From: Neostethus bicornis
Taxonomy: Eukaryota > Chordata > Actinopteri > Atheriniformes > Phallostethidae
NCBI GenBank assembly: GCA_902685375.1
Contig: LR738559.1
Coordinates: 21,617,001-21,681,000 of the forward strand
DNA length: 64,000 bases
Reading direction: 5' to 3'
Below the pieces are notes generated by a model, which was given only the letters and a program-made list of their open reading frames with translations, was not told where the DNA came from and did not search any database. Positions 11,203 through 22,100 of the stretch are shown here, piece by piece; position 1 is the stretch's first letter, and each line of letters starts with the position of its first letter. The translations under genes were made by a program, and so were the position numbers.

Positions 11203-13015
11203 TCACTCTGTTTTGGTGTCTTCCGTTTATCCGGGGCCAGTTCACTGCCTCGGGTGGGGAACCCAGACTTCCTTCATCCTGGCTACATTCTCCAGTTCAC
11301 CCAGGTGTATCATGGCCAGCTGCTGTCTCTCCAGCAGATCTGGGTTCTGGCTCTGGGTCTCCTCCCAGTTCGACGTGCCCAAAACACCTCACCAGCGAGG
11401 CGTTCAGGAGGCATCCTACCCGGATGCTTGAACCACCCCATTTGGTTTCTCTCCACCCGGAGAAGCAACAGCTCTACTCCAAGCTCCTCCCTCTATCTTT
11501 CCGTGAGAGTCCAGCTACCATGCAGAGGAATCTCGTTTCGGCCGCTTGCATCCACAATCTAATTCTTTCAGTCACCACCCACATCTGGTGACCATAAGTG
11601 AGGGTAGGAATGTAGATCCTGGTTACCATGGTGAGGGTAGGAATGTAGATACTGGTTACCATGGTGAGGGTAGGAACGTAGATCCTGGTTACCATGGTGA
11701 GGGTAGGAACGTAGATCCTGGTTACCATGGTGAGGGTAGGAACGTAGATCCTGGTTACCATGGTGAGGGTAGGAACGTAGATCCTGGTTATCATGGTAAG
11801 GGTAGGAACGTAGATTCTGGTTACCATGGTGAGGGTAGGAACGTAGATCCTGGTTACCATGGTGAGGGTAGGAACGTAGATTCTGGTTACCACGGTGAGG
11901 GTAGGAACGTAGATCCTGGTTACCATCGTGAGGGTAGAAATGTAGATCCTGGTTACCATGGTGAGGGTAGGAACGTAGATCCTGGTTACCATGGTGAGGG
12001 TAGGAACGTAGATCCTGGTTACCATGGTGAGGGTAGGAACGTAGATCCTGGTTACCATGGTGAGGGTAGGAACGTAGATTCTGGTTACCACGGTGAGGGT
12101 AGGAACGTAGATCCTGGTTACCACGGTGAGGGTAGGAATGTAGATCCTGGTTACCATGGTGAGGGTAGGAACGTAGATCCTGGTTACCATGGTGAGGGTA
12201 GGAACGTAGATCCTGGTTACCATGGTGAGGGTAGGAACGTAGATCCTGGTTATCATGGTAAGGGTAGGAACGTAGATTCTGGTTACCACGGTGAGGGTAG
12301 GAATGCAGATCCTGGTTATCATGGTGAGGGTAGGAACGTAGATTCTGGTTACCATGGTGAGGGTAGGAACGTAGATTCTGGTTACCACGGTGAGGGTAGG
12401 AACGTAGATCCTGGTTACCATGGTGAGGGTAGGAACGTAGATCCTGGTTACCATGGTGAGGGTAGGAACGTAGATTCTGGTTACCACGGTGAGGGTAGGA
12501 ACGTAGATCCTGGTTACCATGGTGAGGGTAGGAACGTAGATTCTGGTTACCACGGTGAGGGTAGGAACGTAGATCCTGGTTACCATGGTGAGGGTAGGAA
12601 CGTAGATCCTGGTTACCATGATGAGGGTAGGAACGTAGATCGACTTGTAAATCAAGACCTTCGCTTTTTGGCTCAGCTCTTCCTTCACCATGACGGACCA
12701 ATGCTGTGTCCTAAGTATTGCAGACATTGCACCGATTTGTCTGTTGATTGTCCGCTCACCCACTCATGAAAAAGACCCTGAGATACTTAAAGTCCTCCAC
12801 TTGGGGCAGGACTCTGTCCCTGACCTGCAGGGGGCAGTCCACCTTTTCCTCGGCAAGAGTCATGGTCTCGGATTTGGAGGCTATGATTCCTATCCCGCCC
12901 GCTTCACATACGGCAGCGAATCTGTCCAGTAAGAGTAACGACCTGATGAAGCCAACAGGACCACATCATCCGCAAAAAGCAGAGACTCGATCCTGAGGTC
13001 ACCAAACTGGATTTT
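11203..13015 (-). mobile_element. LINE-A remnant, longest copy, with reverse-transcriptase motif and 33-bp array
   Basis: Read on the minus strand from 13015: the palm motif FADD followed by VVLLASSG (codons at 12976-12965), then a decayed RT segment, then an open 429-codon frame from 12763 to 11474. That frame runs MGERTINRQIGAMSAILRTQ, ELSQKAKVLIYKSIYVPTL, the whole 33-bp array in frame, and out through TYGHQMWVVTERIRLWMQAA. The final part to 11203 is the decayed LINE tail. The reading frame through about 31 units is unbroken at both array edges. This is a retrotransposon relic, not a host gene. Confidence 0.8.
11595..12640 (-). repeat. 33-bp minisatellite, about 31 copies (largest array)
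   Basis: Continuous 33-bp units over ~1046 bp. In the LINE sense they read IYVPTLTMVTR, with TVVTR, TMITR and ISTL variants that recur in patterned blocks, suggesting multi-unit duplication. All units are exactly 33 bp, so frames stay open on both strands. Confidence 0.98.
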
Positions 13016-13134
13016 ATATTAATAATGCAGGGTCATCACATAAAACCCTCCTCCTCCTCGTGTTATCTTTACAGCCTGCTGTAGTAAAGTTTAAATTAAT
13101 CAGCTGTTGTTCTGCAGACCTTTGTCCTTCACAC

Positions 13135-13150
13135 AGGAACTAAATAAAAG
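13135..13150 (+). promoter_or_regulatory. Possible TATA box of retsat
   Basis: CTAAATAAAAG lies about 50 bp before the retsat start codon, leaving a short leader of roughly 30 nt. Motif match only. Confidence 0.3.
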
Positions 13151-13196
13151 CAGCAACACGAAAAGTTCGTTTTAGAAGTTCTCTATCTGTGTGAGG

Positions 13197-16100
13197 ATGT
13201 GGATCCTGCTGGTCCTGGTCTGGGTGGTGGTCTGGGTGGGGGGCACATACTGGTACCTGTTTGGAAAAGCCAGCCCCTTCTCTCTGGAATCCGTCAGACC
13301 TCCTGCACCGAGAGAGTTTGATCAGAAGAAACGTGATAAAGTCATCAAACAAGGTGAGAAAAAATACAGAAAAATCTGATTCAATTCTTTTAGAACAAAC
13401 AGAAAAAAACCAAAACATTTTTATATAATTAAAATGCATAAAAATATTCATAATAATCTCACACACACAGAGTGACCCGTCGTGTGTATCTGACTTAATG
13501 TAATTATTTTACAAATCACTTCTCTGAGAAAGTAACTGATTCAGTTACAATATTCTAGAGATAATTAGTTAAAAACCAATTAAATAGTTTTCAATTAAGT
13601 AATTTTTTAAATTTTTTAGAATTTGTATTTAATTTTTTTGAAAAACATTTTCTAAATTTTGACATCTAAAAAGAATTTTTTTCTCATTTTATTACACTTT
13701 TAAAAATGTTTTTCTGGTAAAGCACGGTCTTGGAGTCTTGGAGTGGAGGCAAGGCATAAAACACTGGTCTTTCTGTGTGTAGTTTGCATGTTCTTCCTGT
13801 GTATGTGTGGGGTTTCTCTGGTTTCCTCCACAAACATACATATTAGGTTGATTGGCTGCTATGAATTTGCTCCTTTGGAATGAGTGTGTGTGGATGGTTT
13901 TGTGTGTGTGTGTGGTCCTGCAATAAACTGGCGACTTGTTCAGGGTGTACCCTGCCTCTCGTCTGAAATCAGCTGGGATAGACTCTGTCAGAAATAAATT
14001 ATTCAGAAGACAAAACAAAAGAAACTAAAAGCAAAAATAAAACATAAAACTGCAACAAAATTAGAAATTTGAAACATTATAAAAAGTATGGATTCGATGT
14101 TTTGTTTATCTCCAATGAGCCAAATTCTGAACTATCCACCCCTAACGGGGATCAGCCTGTCCAGGCTCATTCCAGGCAAGAGGCAGTATACACCCCGAAC
14201 AAGTTGCCAGTCTGTCGCAGGGCCACACACACACTCATTCTTAGGGGCAATTTCATAGCAGCCAATCAGCCTAACCATGTATGTTTTTGGCGAAAACCCT
14301 CACATACACATAGAAAACATACAAACTCAGAAAGGCTAAGCATCCCCATCTGGGACATGAACCCTAAACTTCTTGCTGTAAGGCCACTGGGCCAACCCCG
14401 GCACTACTGTACCACCCCAAATAATAATGAATATTAAATATGGCCTCATTATTTATTCATTACGTGCTTGATGGACAGGATCAGAGGAACAGCACATGTT
14501 AGAGGTTTTAAAGTCAGAGAGGTCAGACTGAGATGGTTTGGACATGTGCAGAGGAGAGAGAGAGAGTACATCAGAAGAAGGATGCTGGGTTTGGAACCAC
14601 CAGGAAAGAGAACTAGAGGAAGACCAAAGAGGAGGTTCATGGATACAGTGAAGGAAGACATGAAGATAGTTGGTGTGACCAAAGAGGATGCAGCAGATAG
14701 GGTTAGATGGAAGAAACTGACTTGATGTGGGGACCCCTGAAGGAGAAGAAGAATTGCTGTGATTGTTCTTTTTTTTTTTTTACCTCACTTTTTAAAATGA
14801 TTTTTTATGTCTTTATTTATTTACAACATAACAGACATCTGGTCAGGATGCCCCCCAATCACCTCCTGGTGAGGTGTTTCGGACACGTCCTATTGGGAGG
14901 AGACCAAGAGGCAGACCCCGGACACGCTGGAGAGACTAAGTCTCACAGCTGGCTGGGGAACGACTCGGGATCCTTCCAGGTGAGCTGGAGGATGCAGCCA
15001 GAACTAGAGAGGCCCCCGGGCTTCCCGTCTGAGGCTGTTGCCCCCGCAACCCGACCCCGGACAAGCGGAAGATGACGGAATGAACAGACAAACTTTAAAC
15101 AGATCAAAACTAAACTAGATAAAACTTTTATCGATCTCCATGGCAACCAAATCAGCGACAACTATTCTCATTCTGTGTGACATCGTTTAGAAAACACAGC
15201 TTGTCGTTTCGTCTATTTTACTTTCCTTTTGAAATTAACGCAACAAACCGTCTTTAAAATCCTACTCTTCATCAGAACTTTTTATAATTGTATTTTCACG
15301 ACCAAAAGGCGCACCGTATTAAAAGGCGCAGTCCCAGTTTCGCATGCTCGGTATTTAACACACACATAAGGCGCTCCTGATGATAGGGCGCGGGTTTTAT
15401 ATACATATCCTCTACTACGTACGTCCACCTTACAACAACACACACACAAGCAGACAAGTGTGTGTATTTAAAAATAGATCGGGAGTAAAACTGAGTTTGT
15501 TTGTCTTTATTTAAATATTAGTTACAGTCGTCCTAAAGTCATTTATCAAATCCATCCAAGTCCTCATCCTCTGTTTCTGAATCTAACAGCTGCTCTAAAT
15601 CCAACATGGCAGGTTGACTTTCCTCGCTGTCAGAGTCACTTTCTGTACTGTGAGGCTCCACGGAAATAATGCCTGCTTTTGCGAGAGCTCGGACAACAGT
15701 GCCAGCAGACACGTTTGCCCAAGCATCTACAATCCACTGGCAAACTGTGGCGTAACTCGCCCGGCACTGCCTTCCACCCTTCGTGAAGCAGTGGTCTCCT
15801 CTGGTCATCCATCGCTCCCACGCCGCTCGCAGCCTTACTCTGAACGGCCGGTTCATGCTGATGTCCAGCGGTTGGAGTTTCTTTGTCAGACCTCCCGGAA
15901 TCACAGCAAGTGTAGCGTTCATTCGCTTCCCTTGTTTTTTCACACACATAAGGCGCACTGCACGATAGGGCGCGGCGCTTATTTTGAAGAAAATCTAAGA
16001 CTCTTGCATGCGACTTATGGTCGCGAAATTACGGTAACCCGTTTTCTATGTATCTCAGCAAATAATGTCTAACTGGTGCTGTAAACTCGAGGTGGATTTA

Positions 16101-19100
16101 AAAGTCTTTTATCTAAATTAGGCAATCATGTAATCAGTGTTTATGAGGATCAGAGATCACGAGATCAAACAACCTTCAGACCGTCACATTTATGTAACAC
16201 ATCTCTCAGGTCTTCTCGACATTCAAAGATAACAAAGTGAAGTAAATCATAAAGTTTATCAATGAAATATCTACCTGAAATTATCTTAATTGTTTAGGTT
16301 TCAGCACTGAGAAGGTACCAGAGAACCTGGATGTGATCGTCATCGGCAGTGGGATCGGTGGTCTAACAGCCGGAGCCACGCTGGCAAAAGCAGGAAAGAA
16401 AGTTCTGATCCTGGAACAGCACGACCAGGCCGGAGGCTGCTGCCACACATACATAGAGAAAGGATTTGAGTTTGATGTTGGTAAGAGGACTTTGTTTTTA
16501 CATCACTGGTTTTACTGATACCTTCTTCTAAACTGGGTCAGGGTCAGTCAGAGCAACCCTTAGCCATTAGCTTATGATTGCAGCGATGGTAAAACGTCCC
16601 ACCCAATCAGAGAACAGAAATGAACACAAGCGTCTGTCCTCCATGTTTGTAGTTCTCACAGTCAGTCACCTTCTCATTCGTCTATCTCTTGCGGGGATAC
16701 GGGGGGTGTGGGAGTCGGAGTTCGGAGTTCGGTGGGCCGGGTTAAAACGTTTAACGGGCCGCATGTGGCCCGCAGGCTGTAGTTTGCCTCTGCCTGGTTT
16801 AGACCGTGGTGAGACAGGTTAGTTTCACCCTACTTATGTCACCAAAGTAATCCTGGCCACACACTTCTGATGACATTATGTTACTGCTTTGAATAAAATT
16901 TTAAATTTGTTATTATCAGCACTAATCTGAGCTTCTTCCCCCACTGCTCTGTTTTCAGGTCTTCACTACATCGGACAGGTTCATGAGAACAGTCTCCTCA
17001 GGATCGCCTTTGACCAGCTTTCTGAGGGCCAGCTGGAGTTTCAGGAGCTCAACCAGCACTTTGACACCATTCAGATTGGCCAGGGAGACCAGAAACGAGA
17101 GTACACCATCTTTTCTGGCAAAACCGAGATGAAAGCTCACCTGAAGAAGCAGTTCCCTGACGATACCGAGGCTATCGAGACGTTCTTTAAAATCATGAAG
17201 GTACTGGTTCGTAGGTAACACATCTGTCCCAAACGCTGATACCTCTAACTCCTCCATGTCCAGGTCTCGGCTAAGAAGACTCACTATTTGGCGACTTTAA
17301 AGCTGATTCCTCAGTGGGTGTCTCTGTTCCTGCTGAAGTCAGGCGTCGCTCACCTCGTTTCTCCAGTCTTCAAACTCTCCGGAACCTGTGCTGCTGATTT
17401 AGTGAACTCATTAACCAAAAACAAAGATCTTCAAGTCATCTTTTCTTACCTGTTTTATGGTATGTACCTTCAGAGGGAGACTCACCCAAACCCATAAAAC
17501 AAATATGAATGAATACAATGATTTAGACCCTGAGAGAAGAGAGTTTTCCCTTCTGAAAAAGATCAACGAAGAAAGAAGGATTTACTCTTACGGGTACTAA
17601 AGTGTAAGGAGTGCGGTGTAAGTTGTGCAGCAAACAAATTTCCCCGGTGAGGGATGAATAGAGTAATTCAAAATAATCAAATAATCAAAATAAAGAGCAC
17701 CCCAAACTGTCATGTCTGTTTCTAGAAAACTGATAAAAACAAAAAGAGTCACCTCGACTCATCGCAGTGGATGTTAAACACACTGGGCATGCTTAAAATT
17801 TACTGCAGCTTGTGTAAAAATCTACATGCCGAGTCAAACAGATTTGCTTATCCTTTTTACGTGGTCGTGGGCACTTAGACTGTCTGAGCTTCCGTTCATG
17901 CTTTCATAACACTTTTATGAACAAAATATCTCCCAAATTGCAGGAAAAAATGTAACAAAACTGCCCACAATTACTCAGTACCATCTATAGATTAACTGCT
18001 TGGGTTTTCAGGGTTATTCGACTGAAGGTCAAGGTCACAGAAGTCGAGGTCACAAATTCCTGTAAACGTAAAATCTCCCAAAAGATGGAAGAGATTCTTT
18101 TATTTTTTAAATCACAGAAGGAATTTTAAAAAACGCCCACAATTTCTCAATGCCAGCTACAGATGAACTGATTAGGTTTTCAGAGTAATGCAATTGGATT
18201 ATTTTTTTACACTTAATCACCTCTCTCGGCCAATCAAAGAAACCCAGTCTTGCAAATCTTTGTCAAGGCTTCCTTCCTCCTTCATGTAGGTGTGCCTCCT
18301 AAAGACTCCAGCATTCTGATCAACGCTCTTCTCATCCACCACTACAAACGAGGGGCATATTATCCTAAAGGTGGTGCCAGTGAGATCGCTTTCCACATCA
18401 TCAGGACTATTCAGAAATATGGAGGGAACTGTCTGGTGAGAGCCCCGGTGACCCAGATCCTGGTCAACCAACAGGGGGCAGCTTATGGTAAGACCTGCTT
18501 GTTTCTTCTGAACTCCTCAGAGATGTAAACGCTGTTTTTTTTCTGACAGGTGTGAAGGTTCGGAAAGGCCAGGATGAAGTGGAAGTTCACGCACCGGTGG
18601 TGGTTTCTAACTGTGGGATTTTCACCACCTTCCAGAAACTTTTACCACCTGAGATTCAAGTTAAACCTGGTAAAAAAAAAAAAGATCAGTTGTATCTTCT
18701 GACGCTTTGGTGCCAACTCTCACAAGAGTTTTAAATTTACACAAAAAAAAAATAGCGTAATTCCTACCCTCACCATGGTAACCAGGATCTATGTTCCTAC
18801 CCTCACCATGGTAACCAGGATCTATGTTCCTACCCTCACCACGGTAACCAGGATCTACGTTCCTACCCTCACCATGGTAACCAGAATCTACGTTCCTACC
18901 CTCACTACGGTAACCAGGATCTACGTTCCTACCCTCACCATGGTAACCAGGATCTACGTTTCTACCCTCACCATGGTAACCAGGATCTACGTTCCTACCC
19001 TCACCATGGTAACCAGGATCTACGTTTCTACCCTCACCATGGTAACCAGGATCTACGTTCCTACCCTCACCATGGTAACCAGGATCTACGTTTCTACCCT

Positions 19101-22100
19101 CACCATGGTAACCAGGATCTACGTTCCTACCCTCACCATGGTAACCAGGATCTACGTTCCCACCCTCACCTATGGTCACCACCTATGGGTAGTGACCGAA
19201 AGAATGAGATTGCGGATACAAGCGGCCAAAATTAGCTTCCTCCGCAGTGTGGCTGTGCTCTCACCACGAGATCGGGTGAGGAGCTCTGCCATCCGGGAGA
19301 AGCTCAGTGTCGAGCCACTCCTCCTCCAGGTCGAGAGAATCCAGATGGGTAGGTTCGGGCATCTGGTCAGGACGCCCCTCCTCCCCCCGGGTGCCTCGCT
19401 GGTGTTTCAGGCACGTCCCACCGGGAGGAGACCAAGAGCCAGACCCTGGACCTGCTGGAAAGACTATGTCTCACAGCTGGCTGGGGAACGACTCGGGATC
19501 CTCCCAGGTGAGCTGGAGGATGCAGCCGGGGAGAGAGAAGTCTCTGCTTCCCGTCTGAGGCTGTTGCCCCCACGACCCAGCCCCAGATGAGTGGAAGACA
19601 ATGGAACAGTTAGTGGATTTAAACACTTTATAAAACTTGGCTCAATCCCTAAAATGAAATGATTCATTCCTCAAAATCAAAAGTCTTGATGTTAGTCTTT
19701 AACAAATAAACCACAAATGAATGACTCGTTTTTTCACACTGACACTTTATTCTGAAAATACTTCTCAGTCAAATATATCGATGATGTTTCAGGTTTTTTT
19801 TTTTATTGCAGATATTTTTTTATTCTAATGTCGACACAATTTATAACAAAAAAATCATAATAAAAGATTCACTCTGTTTGGGTAGAAATGTGCACAGTAG
19901 TGTGTAAACGCACTGGGTTACACAATAAAATCCAACATCCATCAGACTGTTCTCATTCATGCACTTCCAGATGTTCCTCTCTAAATCCTTCCTGCACAAA
20001 CAGATGTTCTTCTGAATGCTGAAAAATGTTGTTCTTTCTCTCTCTCCCTCTCTCTTACACACACACAAACACACACACACAAACACACACACGTCCCGAA
20101 TATTGTGAGAAAAGCACCAGAGTGACAAAAAACCTTTGATGAATAAAAAAAATGTGAAGCATCAGTAAACTTTTTTTTTTTTTTTTAGAAATCCAGGAGC
20201 GACTGAACATGATGAAACCCGGTCGAGGGTCGTTTCTGGTCTTTTCTGGTTTTGATGGAACTGAAGAAGAACTGGGTCTGGTTTCTACAAACTTCTGGCT
20301 CTTCAAGAACAATGACATGGACAAGTCGTACGTAAAAGAAATGATGACATTTAAAACCACTAGAGAGCGCTGTAGGATAAGAGAAAACTAAAATAAAATG
20401 TTCTGGATTTAAATATTTTTTTCTTCAGGATGGAGGATTTCTTTGCTTTAAGTAAAGATGAAGCACCAGAAAACATTCCCATGATGTTCATCACCATGCC
20501 GTCTGCTAAAGACCCCGAAGCCAAACTAAGACATCCAGGTAGGTGACCCCCAAACACACATCCTACACCACACAGGTTACCATGAAGCAGACTGGATGAG
20601 GGTTTGAAACCCTCTTTTTCTCTGAATCTAATTGAGTGTAATTCATGTTTGGGGAATGCTGCTCCTCCGGGTTGAGAGAAGCCAGATGGGGTGGTTCGGG
20701 CATCTAGTTAGGATGTCTCCTGAATGACACACTGGTGAGGTGTTGCAGACAATTCCCACTGGGAGGAGACCCAGAAGCAGACCCTGGATCTGCTGTATAG
20801 GGAACACCTAGGGATCCTTCCAGGTGAGCTGGAGGATGCAGCCGAGGTGAGAGAAGCCTGGGCTTCCCGTCTGAGGCTGTTGCCCCGTGACCCAGCCCCG
20901 GATAAGCGGAAGACGACGGAACAGAACAGAATTTGTTTGTAACTCATAATATCCGAACGGTAAACCTACATAGATTAGATAAACTCATTTATTCTTATCT
21001 GATAAAACAATTAAGATTATTTTTTCAACATAAAGTGTTTATATTTTTACAGCCAGCTGAGAGAGATCACTGAGTCTCTGGGTTTTAGACATGTGAGTTT
21101 CTAAAAGAATCTCACAGAAAGCTACGTGGCTGGTTCAGGACGGAGCTTCCTTAGAGTCTCCACCTGGACTGGACTTTATCCTCTGGTTATGTCATTTCTC
21201 TCATTTAGATAAAAACACGAATAACACACACAAACTCAGGACTGGTAAAAAAAACCAAAAAAACTGGCTGGTTCTTAGAATTTCCCTTTGACATCTTCAG
21301 AAAAATTGACAGGCCAATCAAGAGGGAGGTTTTGTGATGTCAGATCTACAGGGTGTTCAGCCAATCAGCAGCCAGGACATGACGTGGTAAATGGAACACA
21401 AAAGAGGAAAATGTTTTATTTAATTTATCATCTGAATCGTTTATCCCTAATGGAGTGACGAGGGGTGCCAGAGCCTATGCTGGCTGATCTCAGGCAGGAG
21501 GCAGGATACACCCTGACCAGGTCAACAGGTCTATCACGGGGCCACACACACACACAACCATCCACACACACTCTTTCATAGGTGCAATTTCATAGCAACC
21601 TATCAACCTAGCATGTACGTTTTTGGAGGGTGGGGGGTACCGGATAAAACCCACACATACATGAGGAGAACATGCAAACTCCACATAGAAAGACCAGTGT
21701 TTCAAACCTCACCTCCACTACGGGACTCGAACCTTCTTGCTGTGAGAAAACACGAAGCTGTAAAAACTGAAACCCGTTAGAATCAGAGGTCTTTGATGGT
21801 TAAAATGGTGGGTTTTCTTGGAGCTGGTGGGAGGTAAAGGGTCAGATCAGGAACATCTATCAGGACACAGACGTCTTTATATTTATATTTATAAAATATA
21901 TTTTCTCCTGTATTTTTTTCTCGTAGGGAAGTCCTGCATGACCATCCTGACCATGGTGAACTACGAATGGTTTGAGGAGTGGAAGGACACGACGGTCCGT
22001 AAGAGAGGAGATGAATATTACAACTACAAGATGAGATTTGCTAAAACCCTCTTTGACTGGGCGTGCACGTTATTTCCTAAAATCAGAAACAAGGTAAAAC

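Noticed and set aside
11546..12769. Long open frames over the 33-bp arrays (407, 377 and 429 codons) as repeat proteins
   Set aside because: They arise because 33 is a multiple of 3 and the unit has no stop in several frames on both strands. The only meaningful frame is the LINE sense one, which is a retrotransposon relic.
15539..15958. A 139-codon open frame as a host gene
   Set aside because: It is the C-terminus of a pogo/Tigger-type transposase within terminal-repeat-like flanks.
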